A stretch of 64,000 bases of DNA from positions 39,471,437 through 39,535,436 of the forward strand of contig NC_071334.1 of assembly GCF_027744825.2 (NCBI RefSeq), in the 5' to 3' direction. The notes beneath the pieces are model-generated. The model had not been told where the DNA came from. It worked only from the letters and a program-made list of their open reading frames with translations, and searched no databases. Shown here one piece after another: positions 36,030-48,437 of this stretch. The position numbers and the translations under genes were made by a program. Position 1 is the stretch's first letter, and every line of letters begins with the position of its first letter. The DNA is from Synchiropus splendidus. Lineage: Eukaryota; Chordata; Actinopteri; Syngnathiformes; Callionymidae.

Positions 36030-37345
36030 GTGGGTTTCGGAACGCCAAACATAAAAGTGTTGATAACTTTAGAAAAACACTTCCGACAGCTTAGATTTGA
36101 TGTGCACCTACTAGAAAGACCCTTTCTGCTATAGTGGGAGGTTAAAATTTCATGTTCTGAAGCTTCCCTGAAAAGTTATGGCACAATGCACAAAAACGCT
36201 TTTCAGCCTGAGATAAGGTGGGTTTCGGAACACCAAACATAAAAGTGTTGATAACTTTCGAAAAACACTTCAGACAGCTTAGATTTGATGTGCAACTACT
36301 AGAAAGAACCTTTCTGCTATAGTGGGAGGTTAAAATTTCATGTTCTGAAGCTTCCCTGAAAAGTTATGGCACAATGCACAAAAACGCTTTTCAGCCTGAG
36401 ATAAGGTGGGTTTCGGAACGCCAAACATAAAAGTGTTGATAACTATCGAAAAACACTTCAGAGAGCTAAGATTTTATGTGCAACTACTAGAAAGACCCTT
36501 TATGCTATAGTGGGAGGTTAAAATTTCATGTTCTGAAGCTTCCCTGAAAAGTTATGGCACAATGCATAAAAACGCTTTTCAGCCTGAGATAAGGTGGGTT
36601 TCGGAACGCCAAACATGAAAGTGTTAATAACTTTCGAAAAACACTTGAGGCAGCTTAGATTTGATGTGCACCTACTAGAAAGACCCTTTCTGCTATAGTG
36701 GGAGGTTAAAATTTCATGTTCTGAAGCTTCCCTGAAAAGTTATGGCACAATGCACAAAAACGCTTTTCAGCCTGAAATAAGGTGGGTTTCGGAACGCCAA
36801 ACATAAAAGTGTTGATAACTTTCGAAAAACACTACCGACAGCTTAGATTTGATGTGCACCTACTAGAAAGACCCTTTCTGCTATAGTGGGAGGTTAAAAT
36901 TTCATGTTCTGAAGCTTCCCTGAAAAGTTATGGCACAATGCACAAAAACGCTTTTCAGCCTGAGATAAGGTGGGTTTCGGTACGCCAAACATAAAAGTGT
37001 TGATAACTTTCGAAAAACACTTCAGACAGCTTAGATTTGGTGTGCAACTACTAGAAAGACCCTTTCTGCTATAGTGAGAGGTTAAAATTTCATGTTCTGA
37101 AGCTTCCCTGAAAAGTTATGGCACAATGCACAAAAACGCTTTTCAGCCTGAGATAAGGTGGGTTTCGGAACGCCAAACATAAAAGTGTTGATAACTTTCG
37201 AAAAACACTTCAGACAGCTTAGATTTGGTGTGCAACTACTAGAAAGACCCTTTCTGCTATAGTGGGACGCAATAATTTTATGTTCTGAAGCTTCCCTGAA
37301 AAGTTATGGCACAATGCACAAAAACGCTTTTCAGCCTGAGATAAG
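36030..37345. repeat. 7-monomer segment, copy 2 (offset 2068)
   Basis: Second copy of 33962-35277. Private changes are gaacaccaaac near 36231, acatgaaagtg near 36616 and cctgaaataagg near 36773, suggesting a few private substitutions since duplication. Confidence 0.88.
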
Positions 37346-38473
37346 GTGGGTTTCGGAACGCCAAACATAAAAGTGTTAATAACTATCGAAAAACACTTCA
37401 GACAGCTAAGATTTTATGTGCAACTACTAGAAAGACCCTTTATGCTATAGTGGGAGGTTAAAATTTCATGTTCTGAAGCTTCCCTGAAAAGTTATGGCAC
37501 AATGCACAAAAACGCTTTTCAGCCTGAGATAAGGTGGGTTTCGGAACGCCAAACATAAAAGTGTTAATAACTTTCGAAAAACACTTGAGACAGCTTAGAT
37601 TTGATGTGCACCTACTAGAAAGACCCTTTCTGCTATAGTGGGAGGTTAAAATTTCATGTTCTGAAGCTTCCCTGAAAAGTTATGGCACAATGCACAAAAA
37701 CGCTTTTCAGCCTGAGATTAGGTGGGTTTCGGAACGCCAAACATAAAAGTGTTGATAACTTTCGAAAAACACTTCAGACAGCTTAGATTTGGTGTGCAAC
37801 TACCAGAAAGACCCTTTCTGCTATAGTGGGAGGTTAAAATTTCATGTTCTGAAGCTTCCCTGAAAAGTTATGGCACAATGCACAAAAACGCTTTTCAGCC
37901 TGAGATAAGGTGGGTTTCGGAACGCCAAACATAAAAGTGTTGATAACTTTCGAAAAACACTTCAGACAGCTTAGATTTGATGTGCAACTACTAGAAAGAC
38001 CCTTTCTGCTGTAGTGGGAGGTTAAAATTTCATGTTCTGAAGCTTCCCTGAAAAGTTATGGCCTAATGCACAAAAACGCTTTTCAGCCTGAGATAAGGTG
38101 GGTTTCGGAACGCCAAACATAAAAGTGTTGATAACTTTCGAAAAACACTTCAGACAGCTTAGATTTGATGTGCACCTACTAGAAAGGCCCTTTCTGCTAT
38201 AGTGGGAGGTTAAAATTTCATGTTCTGAAGCTTCCCTGAAAAGTTATGGCACAATGCGTAAAAACGCTTTTCAGCCTGAGATAAGGTGGGTTTCGGAACG
38301 CCAAACACAAAAGTGTTAATAACTTTCGAAAAACACTTCAGACAGCTTAGATTTGATGTGCAACTACTAGAAAGACCCTTTCTGCTATAGTGGGAGGCTA
38401 AAATTTCATATTCTGAAGCTTCCCTGAAAAGTTATGGCACAATGCACAAAAACGCTTTTCAGCCTGAGATAAG
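37346..38473. repeat. Six monomers: T-V-R triad plus trio
   Basis: T (actatcg, ctttatg), V (cacttgaga with gattagg), R (atttggtgtgc), then ctgtagtgg, N and caaacacaaaag with P. The T-V-R triad recurs at 38474-39037 (offset 1128) and 40354-40917 (offset 3008). Private changes: ctaccagaaag and ggcctaatg. Confidence 0.85.
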
Positions 38474-39037
38474 GTGGGTTTCGGAACGCCAAACATAAAA
38501 GTGTTGATAACTATCGAAAAACACTTCAGACAGCTAAGATTTTATGTGCAACTACTAGAAAGACCCTTTATGCTATAGTGGGAGGTTAAAATTTCATGTT
38601 CTGAAGCTTCCCTGAAAAGTTATGGCACAATGCACAAAAACGCTTTTCAGCCTGAGATAAGGTGGGTTTCGGAACGCCAAACATAAAAGTGTTAATAACT
38701 TTCGAAAAACACTTGAGACAGCTTAGATTTGATGTGCACCTACTAGAAAGACCCTTTCTGCTATAGTGGGAGGTTAAAATTTCATGTTCTGAAGCTTCCC
38801 TGAAAAGTTATGGCACAATGCACAAAAACGCTTTTCAGCCTGAGATTAGGTGGGTTTCGGAACGCCAAACATAAAAGTGTTGATAACTTTCGAAAAACAC
38901 TTCAGACAGCTTAGATTTGGTGTGCAACTACTAGAAAGACCCTTTTTGCTATAGTGGGAGGTTAAAATTTCATGTTCTGAAGCTTCCCTGAAAAGTTATG
39001 GCACAATGCACAAAAACGCTTTTCAGCCTGAGATAAG
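38474..39037. repeat. T-V-R triad, copy 2
   Basis: Matches the triad at 37346, with gattagg at 38844 versus 37716. It differs by gttgataactatcg in place of gttaata and by ccctttttgc. Confidence 0.85.
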
Positions 39038-40353
39038 GTGGGTTTCGGAACGCCAAACATAAAAGTGTTGATAACTTTCGAAAAACACTTCAGACAGCTT
39101 AGATTTGATGTGCACCTACTAGAAAGACCCTTTCTGCTATAGTGGGAGGTTAAAATTTCATGTTCTGAAGCTTCCCTGAAAAGTTATGCCACAATGCACA
39201 AAAATGCTTTTCAGCCAAAGATAAGGTGGGTTTCGGAACGCCAAACATAAAAGTGTTGATAACTTTCGAAAAACATTTCAGACAGCTTAGATTTGATGTG
39301 CAACTATTAGAAAGACCCTTTCTGCTATAGTGGGAGGTTAAAATTTCATGTTCTGAAGCTTCCATGAAAAGTTATGGCACAATGCACAAAAACGCTTTTC
39401 AGCCTGAGATAAGGTGGGTTTCGGAACGCCAAACATAAAAGTGTTAATAACTTTCGAAAAACACTTCAGACAGCTAAGATTTTATATGCCACTACTAGAA
39501 AGACCCTTTCTGCTATAGTGGGAGGTTAAAATTTCATTTTCTGAAGCTTCCCTGAAAAGTTATGGCACAATGCACAAAAACGCTTTTCAGCCTGAGATAA
39601 GGTGGGTTTCGGAACGCCAAACATAAAAGTGTTGATAACTTTCGAAAAACACTTCAGACAGCTTAGATTAGATGTGCAACTACTAGAAAGACCCTTTCTG
39701 CTATAGTGGGAGGTTAAAATTTCATGTTCTGAAGCTTCCCTGAAAAGTTATGGCACAATGCACAAAAACGCTTTTCAGCCTGAGATAAGGTGGGTTTCGG
39801 AACGCCAAACATAAAAGTGTTGATAACTTTCGAAAAACACTTCAGACAGCTTAGATTTGATGTGCACCTACTAGAAAGGTCCTTTCTGCTATAGTGGGAG
39901 GTTAAAATTTCATGTTCTGAAGCTTCCCTGAAAAGTTATGGCACAATGCGTAAAAACGCTTTTCAGCCTGAGATAAGGTGGGTTTCGGAACGCCAAACAT
40001 AAAAGTGTTGATAACTTTCGAATAACACTTCAGACAGCTTAGATTTGATGTGCAACTACTAGAAAGACCCTTTCTGCTATAGTGGGAGGCAATAATTTCA
40101 TGTTCTGAAGCTTCCCTGAAAAGTTATGGCACAATGCGTAAAAACGCTTTTCAGCCTGAGATAAGGTGGGTTTCGGAACGCCAAACACAAAAGTGTTAAT
40201 AACTTTCGAAAAACACTTCAGACAGCTTAGATTTGATGTGCAACTACTAGAAAGACCCTTTCTGCTATAGTGGGAGGCTAAAATTTCATATTCTGAAGCT
40301 TCCCTGAAAAGTTATGGCACAATGCACAAAAACGCTTTTCAGCCTGAGATAAG
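39038..40353. repeat. Seven mixed monomers with G-H and K-E
   Basis: A degraded G (cagccaaag), an H lacking its aaaata marker, K with cattttctg, E, N with aggtcc, F with cgaataac, and caaacacaaaag with P. This is the only K-E pair in the central right half. The H monomer ends in cttccatg, which creates a reverse-strand ATG and a spurious 71-codon frame. Confidence 0.78.
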
Positions 40354-41105
40354 GTGGGTTTCGGAACGCCAAACATAAAAGTGTTAATAACTATCGAAAA
40401 ACACTTCAGACAGCTAAGATTTCATGTGCAACTACTAGAAAGACCCTTTATGCTATAGTGGGAGGTTAAAATTTCATGTTCTGAAGCTTCCCTGAAAAGT
40501 TATGGCACAATGCACAAAAACGCTTTTCAGCCTGAGATAAGGTGGGTTTCGGAACGCCAAACATAAAAGTGTTAATAACTTTCGAAAAACACTTGAGACA
40601 GCTTAGATTTGATGTGCACCTACTAGAAAGACCCTTTCTGCTATAGTGGGAGGTTAAAATTTCATGTTCTGAAGCTTCCCTGAAAAGTTATGGCACAATG
40701 CACAAAAACGCTTTTCAGCCTGAGATTAGGTGGGTTTCGGAACGCCAAACATAAAAGTGTTGATAACTTTCGAAAAACACTTCAGACAGCTTAGATTTGG
40801 TGTGCAACTACTAGAAAGACCCTTTCTGCTATAGTGGGAGGTTAAAATTTCATGTTCTGAAGCTTCCCTGAAAAGTTATGGCACAATGCACAAAAACGCT
40901 TTTCAGCCTGAGATAAGGTGGGTTTCGGAACGCCAAACATAAAAGTGTTGATAACTTTCGAAAAACACTTCAGACAGCTTAGATTTGATGTGCACCTACT
41001 AGAAAGACCCTTTCTGCTATAGTGGAAGGTTAAAATTTCATGTTCTGAAGCTTCCCTGAAAAGTTATGGCACAATGCACAAAAACGCTTTTCAGCCTGAG
41101 ATAAG
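40354..41105. repeat. T-V-R triad, copy 3, plus one monomer
   Basis: Third T-V-R triad (gatttcatgtgc in T; gattagg at 40724), followed by a gcacc monomer with gtggaagg. Confidence 0.83.
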
Positions 41106-42045
41106 GTGAGTTTCGGAACGCCAAACATAAAATTGTTGATAACTTTCGAAAAACACTTCAGACAGCTTAGATTTGATGTGCAACTACTAGAAAGACTCTT
41201 TCTGCTATAATGGGAGGCAATAATTTCATGTTCTGAAGCTTCCCTGAAAAGTTATGGCACAATGCACAAAAACGCTTTTCAGCCTGAGATAAGGTGGGTT
41301 TCGGAACGCCAAACATAAAAGTGTTGATAACTTTCGAAAAACACTTCAGACAGCTTAGATTTGATGTGCAACTATTAGAAAGACCCTTTCTGCTATAGTG
41401 GGAGGTTAAAATTTCATGTTCTGAAGCTTCCATGAAAAGTTATGGCACAATGCACAAAAACGCTTTTCAGCCTGAGATAAGGTGGGTTTCGGAACGCCAA
41501 ACATAAAAGTGTTAATAACTTTCGAAAAACACTTCAGACAGCTAAGATTTTATATGCAACTACTAGAAAGACCCTTTCTGCTATAGTGGGAGGTTAAAAT
41601 TTCATGTTCTGAAGCTTCCCTGAAAAGTTATGGCACAATGCACAAAAACGCTTTTCAGCCTGAGATAAGGTGGGTTTCGGAACGCCAAACATAAAAGTGT
41701 TGATAACTTTCGAAAAACACTTCAGACAGCTTAGATTAGATGTGCAACTACTAGAAAGACCCTTTCTGCTATAGTGGGAGGTTAAAATTTCATGTTCTGA
41801 AGCATCCCTGAAAAGTTATGGCACAATGCACAAAAACGCTTTTCGGCCTGAGATAAGGTGGGTTTCGGAACGCCAAACATAAAAGTGTTGATAACTTTCG
41901 AAAAACACTTCAGACAGCTTAGATTTGATGTGCACCTACTAGAAAGGTCCTTTCTGCTATAGTGGGAGGTTAAAATTTCATGTTCTGAAGCTTCCCTGAA
42001 AAGTTATGGCACAATGCGTAAAAACGCTTTTCAGCCTGAGATAAG
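41106..42045. repeat. 5-monomer segment, copy 1 (offset 3384)
   Basis: gtgagtttcgg with gactc and F; gcaactattag with cttccatg; tatatgcaac (K-like); E with aagcatcc; gcacc with aggtcc and gcgtaaaa. It recurs at 44490 (18 monomers). Private changes: aaaattgttg, ataatggg and cggcctgag. Confidence 0.85.
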
Positions 42046-42233
42046 GTGGGTTTCGGAACGCCAAACATAAAAGTGTTGATAACTTTCGAAAAACACTTCA
42101 GACAGCTTAGATTTGATGTGCAACTACTAGAAAGACCCTTTCTGCTATAGTGGGAGGTAATAATTTCATGTTCTGAAGCTTCCCTGAAAAGTTATGGCAC
42201 AATGCACAAAAACGCTTTTCAGCCTGAGATAAG
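42046..42233. repeat. Extra monomer absent from the paralogous copy
   Basis: Between the matched runs 41106-42045 and 42234-43925 lies one monomer (gaggtaataa) with no partner between 44490-45429 and 45430-47121. It is a one-monomer gain here or loss there, the signature of unequal exchange in 188-bp steps. Confidence 0.75.
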
Positions 42234-43925
42234 GTGGGTTTCGGAACGCCAAACATAAAAGTGTTGATAACTTTCGAAAAACACTTCAGACAGCTTAGAT
42301 TTGATGTGCAACTACTAGAAAGGCCCTTTCTGCTATAGTGGGAGGCAATAATTTCATGTTCTGAAGCTTCCCTGAAAAGTTATGGCACAATGCACAAAAA
42401 CGCTTTTCAGCCTGAGATAAGGTGGGTTTCGGAACGCCAAACATAAAAGTGTTGATAACTTTCGAAAAACATTTCAGACAGCTTAGATTTGATGTGCAAC
42501 TACTAGAAAGACCCTTTCTGCTATAGTGGGAGGTTAAAATTTCATGTTCTGAAGCTTCCCTGAAAAGTTATGGCACAATGCGTAAAAACGCTTTTCAGCC
42601 TGAGATAAGGTGGGTTTCGGAACGCCAAACACTAAAGTGTTAATAACTTTCGAAAAACACTTCAGACAGCTTAGATTTGATGTGCAACTACTAGAAAGAC
42701 CCTTTCTGCTATAGTGGGAGGCTAAAATTTCATATTCTGAAGCTTCCCTGAAAAGTTATGGCACAATGCACAAAAACGCTTTTCAGCCTGAGATAAAGTG
42801 GGTTTCGGAACGCCAAACATAAAAGTGTTAATAACTATCGAAAAACACTTCAGACAGCTAAGATTTTATGTGCAACTACTAGAAAGACCCTTTATGCTAT
42901 AGTGGGAGGTTAAAATTTCATGTTCTGAAGCTTCCCTGAAAAGTTATGGCACAATGCACAAAAACGCTTTTCAGCCTGAGATAAGGAGGGTTTCGGAACG
43001 CCAAACATAAAAGTGTTAATAACTTTCGAAAAACACTTGAGACAGCTTAGATTTGATGTGCACCTACTAGAAAGACCCTTTCTGCTATAGTGGGAGGTTA
43101 AAATTTCATGTTCTGAAGCTTCCCTGAAAACTTATGGGACAATGCACAAAAACGCTTTTCAGCCTGAGATAAGGTGGGTTTCGGAACGTCAAACATAAAA
43201 GTGTTGATAACTTTCGAAAAACACTTCCGACAGCTTAGATTTGATGTGCACCTACTAGATAGACCCTTTCTGCTATAGTGGGAGGTTAAAATTTCATGTT
43301 CTGAAGCTTCCCTGAAAAGTTATAGCACAATGCACAAAAACGCTTTTCAGCCTGAGATAAGGTGGGTTTCGGAACGCCAAACATAAAAGTGTTGATAACT
43401 TTCGAAAAACACTTCAGACAGCTTAGATTTGGTGTGCAACTACTAGAAAGACCCTTTCTGCTATAGTGGGAGGTTAAAATTTCATGTTCTGAAGCTTCCC
43501 TGAAAAGTTATGGCACAATGCGTAAAAACGCTTTTCGGCCTGAGATAAGGTGGGTTTCGGAACGCCAAACATAAAAGTGTTGATAACTTTCGAAAAACAC
43601 TTCAGACAACTTAGATTTGATGTGCACCTACTAGAAAGACGCTTTCTGCTATAGTGGGAGGTTAAAATTTCATGTTCTGAAACTTCCCTGTAAAGTTATG
43701 GCACAATGCACAAAAACGCTTTTCAGCCTGAGATAAGGTGGGTTTCGGAACGCCAAACATAAAAGTGTTGATAACTTTCGAAAAACACTTCAGACAGCTT
43801 AGATTTGATGTGCACCTACTAGAAAGACCCTTTCTGCTATAGTGGGAGGTTAAAATTTCATGTTCTGAAGCTTCCCTGGAAAGTTATGGCACAATGCACA
43901 AAAACGCTTTTCAGCCTGAGATAAG
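42234..43925. repeat. 9-monomer segment, copy 1 (offset 3196)
   Basis: F with aaaggccc; acatttc with gcgtaaaa; Q (aacactaaag) with P; then the T-V-W-R-Z cassette from 42798. It matches 45430-47121, 17 monomers downstream. Confidence 0.83.
42798..43925. repeat. T-V-W-R-Z cassette, copy 1 (6 monomers)
   Basis: T (actatcg, ctttatg); V (cacttgaga, gaaaacttatgggac); W (cttccgac, ctagatag, tatagcac); R with gcgtaaaa and cggcc; Z (cagacaactt, gacgc, gaaactt); then a monomer with ctggaaag. The same order occurs at 45994, 48438, 50506, 52197 and 58212. Private changes here: aggaggg, ggaacgtc and ctgtaaag in Z. Confidence 0.85.
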
Positions 43926-44489
43926 GTGGGTTTCGGAACGCCAAACATAAAAGTGTTGATAACTTTCGAAAAACACTTCAGACAGCTTAGATTTGATGTG
44001 CAACTACTAGAAAGGCCCTTTCTGCTATAGTGGGAGGCAATAATTTCATGTTCTGAAGCTTCCCTGAAAAGTTATGGCACAATGCACAAAAACGCTTTTC
44101 AGCCTGAGATAAGGTGGGTTTCGGAACGCCAAACATAAAAGTGTTGATAACTTTCGAAAAACATTTCAGACAGCTTAGATTTGATGTGCAACTACTAGAA
44201 AGACCCTTTCTGCTATAGTGGGAGGTTAAAATTTCATGTTCTGAAGCTTCCCTGAAAAGTTATGGGACAATGCGTAAAAACGCTTTTCAGCCTGAGATAA
44301 GGTGGGTTTCGGAACGCCAAACACTAAATTGTTAATAACTTTCGAAAAACACTTCAGACAGCTTAGATTTGATGTGCAACTACTAGAAAGACCCTTTCTG
44401 CTATAGTGGGAGGCTAAAATTTCATATTCTGAAGCTTCCCTGAAAAGTTATGGCACAATGCACAAAAACGCTTTTCAGCCTGAGATAAG
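43926..44489. repeat. F / acatttc / Q-P trio
   Basis: Three monomers repeat the trio seen at 42234, 45430, 47310 and (in part) 49754. The Q monomer has a private aacactaaattg. They link the first cassette to the second 5-monomer segment. Confidence 0.8.
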
Positions 44490-45429
44490 GTGAGTTTCGG
44501 AACGCCAAACATAAAAGTGTTGATAACTTTCGAAAAACACTTCAGACAGCTTAGATTTGATGTGCAACTACTAGAAAGACTCTTTCTGCTATAGTGGGAG
44601 GCAATAATTTCATGTTCTGAAGCTTCCCTGAAAAGTTATGGCACAATGCACAAAAACGCTTTTCAGCCTGAGATAAGGTGGGTTTCGGAACGCCAAACAT
44701 AAAAGTGTTGATAACTTTCGAAAAACACTTCAGACAGCTTAGATTTGATGTGCAACTATTAGAAAGACCCTTTCTGCTATAGTGGGAGGTTAAAATTTCA
44801 TGTTCTGAAGCTTCCATGAAAAGTTATGGCACAATGCACAAAAACGCTTTTCAGCCTGAGATAAGGTGGGTTTCGGAACGCCAAACATAAAAGTGTTAAT
44901 AACTTTCGAAAAACACTTCAGACAGCTAAGATTTTATATGCAACTACTAGAAAGACCCTTTCTGCAATAGTGGGAGGTTAAAATTTCATGTTCTGAAGCT
45001 TCCCTGAAAAGTTATGGCACAATGCACAAAAACGCTTTTCAGCCTGAGATAAGGTGGGTTTCGGAACGCCAAACATAAAAGTGTTGATAACTTTCGAAAA
45101 ACACTTCAGACAGCTTAGATTAGATGTGCAACTACTAGAAAGACCCTTTCTGCTATAGTGGGAGGTTAAAATTTCATGTTCTGAAGCATCCCTGAAAAGT
45201 TATGGCACAATGCACAAAAACGCTTTTCAGCCTCAGATAAGGTGGGTTTCGGAACGCCAAACATAAAAGTGTTGATAACTTTCGAAAAACACTTCAGACA
45301 GCTTAGATTTGATGTGCACCTACTAGAAAGGTCCTTTCTGCTATAGTGGGAGGTTAAAATTTCATGTTCTGAAGCTTCCCTGAAAAGTTATGGCACAATG
45401 CTTAAAAACGCTTTTCAGCCTGAGATAAG
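44490..45429. repeat. 5-monomer segment, copy 2 (offset 3384)
   Basis: Second copy of 41106-42045. The reverse-strand open frames of the two copies (41167-41433 and 44551-44817) are 3384 bp apart and differ at one residue. Private changes: ctgcaatag, cctcagat, tgcttaaa. Confidence 0.88.
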
Positions 45430-47121
45430 GTGGGTTTCGGAACGCCAAACATAAAAGTGTTGATAACTTTCGAAAAACACTTCAGACAGCTTAGATTTGA
45501 TGTGCAACTACTAGAAAGGCCCTTTCTGCTATAGTGGGAGGCAATAATTTCATGTTCTGAAGCTTCCCTGAAAAGTTATGGCACAATGCACAAAAACGCT
45601 TTTCAGCCTGAGATAAGGTGGGTTTCGGAACGCCAAACATAAAAGTGTTGATAACTTTCGAAAAACATTTCAGACAGCTTAGATTTGATGTGCAACTACT
45701 AGAAAGACCCTTTCTGCTATAGTGGGAGGTTAAAATTTCATGTTCTGAAGCTTCCCTGAAAAGTTATGGCACAATGCGTAAAAACGCTTTTCAGCCTGAG
45801 ATAAGGTGGGTTTCGGAACGCCAAACACTAAAGTGTTAATAACTTTCGAAAAACACTTCAGACAGCTTAGATTTGATGTGCAACTACTAGAAAGACCCTT
45901 TCTGCTATAGTGGGAGGCTAAAATTTCATATTCTGAAGCTTCCCTGAAAAGTTATGGCACAATGCACAAAAACGCTTTTCAGCTTGAGATAAAGTGGGTT
46001 TCGGTACGCCAAACATAAAAGTGTTAATAACTATCGAAAAACACTTCAGACAGCTAAGATTTTATGTGCAACTACTAGAAAGACCCTTTATGCTATAGTG
46101 GGAGGTTAAAATTTCATGTTCTGAAGCTTCCCTGAAAAGTTATGGCACAATGCACAAAAACGCTTTTCAGCCTGAGATAAGGTGGGTTTCGGAACGCCAA
46201 ACATAAAAGTGTTAATAACTTTCGAAAAACACTTGAGACAGCTTAGATTTGATGTGCACCTACTAGAAAGACCCTTTCTGCTATAGTGGGAGGTTAAAAT
46301 TTCATGTTCTGAAGCTTCCCTGAAAACTTATGGCACAATGCACAAAAACGCTTTTCAGCCTGAGATAAGGTGGGTTTCGGAACGCCAAACATAAAAGTGT
46401 TGATAACTTTCGAAAAACACTTCCGACAGCTTAGATTTGATGTGCACCTACTAGATAGACCCTTTCTGCTATAGTGGGAGGTTAAAATTTCATGTTCTGA
46501 AGCTTCCCTGAAAAGTTATAGCACAATGCACAAAAACGCTTCTCAGCCTGAGATAAGGTGGGTTTCGGAACGCCAAACATAAAAGTGTTGATAACTTTCG
46601 AAAAACACTTCAGACAGCTTAGATTTGGTGTGCAACTACTAAAAAGACCCTTTCTGCTATAGTGGGAGGTTAAAATTTCATGTTCTGAAGCTTCCCTGAA
46701 AAGTTATGGCACAATGCGTAAAAACGCTTTTCGGCCTGAGATAAGGTGGGTTTCGGAACGCCAAACATAAAAGTGTTGATAACTTTCGAAAAACACTTCA
46801 GACAACTTAGATTTGATGTGCACCTACTAGAAAGACGCTTTCTGCTATAGTGGGAGGTTAAAATTTCATGTTCTGAAACTTCCCTGAAAAGTTATGGCAC
46901 AATGCACAAAAACGCTTTTCAGCCTGAGATAAGGTGGGTTTCGGAACGCCAAACATAAAAGTGTTGATAACTTTCGAAAAACACTTCCGACAGCTTAGAT
47001 TTGATGTGCACCTACTAGAAAGACCCTTTCTGCTATAGTGGGAGGTTAAAATTTCATGTTCTGAAGCTTCCCTGGAAAGTTATGGCACAATGCACAAAAA
47101 CGCTTTTCAGCCTGAGATAAG
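45430..47121. repeat. 9-monomer segment, copy 2, with cassette copy 2
   Basis: Matches 42234-43925. The T-V-W-R-Z cassette occupies 45994-47121. Private changes include cagcttgagataaag, gcttctcag and ctaaaaag. The ggtacgcc start of its T monomer is shared with the copy at 48438. Confidence 0.84.
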
Positions 47122-48437
47122 GTGGGTTTCGCAACGCCAAACATAAAAGTGTTGATAACTTTCGAAAAACACTTCAGACAGCTTAGATTTGATGTGCACC
47201 TACTAGAAAGACCTTTTCTGCTATAGTGGGAGGTTAAAATTTCATGTTCTGAAGCTTCCCTGGAAAGTTATGGCACAATGCACAAAAACGCTTTTCAGCC
47301 TGAGATAAGGTGGGTTTCGGAACGCCAAACATAAAAGTGTTGATAACTTTCGAAAAACACTTCAGACAGCTTAGATTTGATGTGCAACTACTAGAAAGGC
47401 CCTTTCTGCTATAGTGGGTGGCAATAATTTCATGTTCTGAAGCTTCCCTGAAAAGTTATGGCACAATGCACAAAAACGCTTTTCAGCCTGAGATAAGGTG
47501 GGTTTCGGAACGCCAAACATAAAAGTGTTGATAACTTTCGAAAAACATTTCAGACAGCTTAGATTTGATGTGCAACTATTAGAAAGACCCTTTCTGCTAT
47601 AGTGGGAGGTTAAAATTTCATGTTCTGAAGCTTCCCTGAAAAGTTATGGGACAATGCGTAAAAACGCTTTTCAGCCTGAGATAAGGTGGGTTTCGGAACG
47701 CCAAACACTAAAGTGTTAATAACTTTCGAAAAACACTTCAGACAGCTTAGATTTGATGTGCAACTACTAGAAAGACCCTTTCTGCTATAGTGGGAGGCTA
47801 AAATTTCATATTCTGAAGCTTACCTGAAAAGTTATGGCACAATGCACAAAAACGCTTTTCAGCCTTAGATAAGGTGGGTTTCGGAACGCCAAACATAAAA
47901 GTGTTAATAACTATCGAAAAACACTTCAGACAGCTAAGATTTTATGTGCAACTACTAGAAAGACCCTTTATGCTATAGTGGGAGGTTAAAATTTCATGTT
48001 CTGAAGCTTCCCTGAAAAGTTATGGCACAATGCACAAAAACGCTTTTCAGCCTGAGATAAGGTGGGTTTCGGAACGCCAAACATAAAAGTGTTAACAACT
48101 TTCGAAAAACACTTCAGACAGCTTAGATTTGATGTGCAACTACTAGAAAGACCCTTTCTGCTATAGTGGGAGGCTAAAATTTCATATTCTGAAGCTTCCC
48201 TGAAAAGTTATGGCACAATGCGTAAAAACGCTTTTCAGCCTGAGATAAGGTGGGTTTCGGAACGCCAAACACTAAAGTGTTAATAACTTTCGAAAAACAC
48301 TTCAGACAGCTTAGATTTGATGTGCAACTACTAGAAAGACCCTTTCTGCTATAGTGGGAGGCTAAAATTTCATATTCTGAAGCTTCCCTGAAAAGTTATG
48401 GCACAATGCACAAAAACGCTTTTCAGCCTGAGATAAA
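47122..48437. repeat. Seven monomers with two Q-P copies
   Basis: ctggaaag monomer with ccttttctg; F with gggtggc; acatttc; Q-P with cttacctg; T; gttaacaac with P; Q-P. The Q monomers at 47686 and 48250 are only three monomers apart, the tightest Q spacing in the window. Confidence 0.78.

Noticed and set aside
39150..39365. Reverse-strand open frames at 39150-39365, 41167-41433, 44551-44817 and 56265-56486
   Set aside because: The first three start at an ATG created by the ccctg to ccatg substitution; the last depends on a 1-bp deletion and an agtaatgg change. Near-identical peptides reflect repeat duplication, not conserved proteins.
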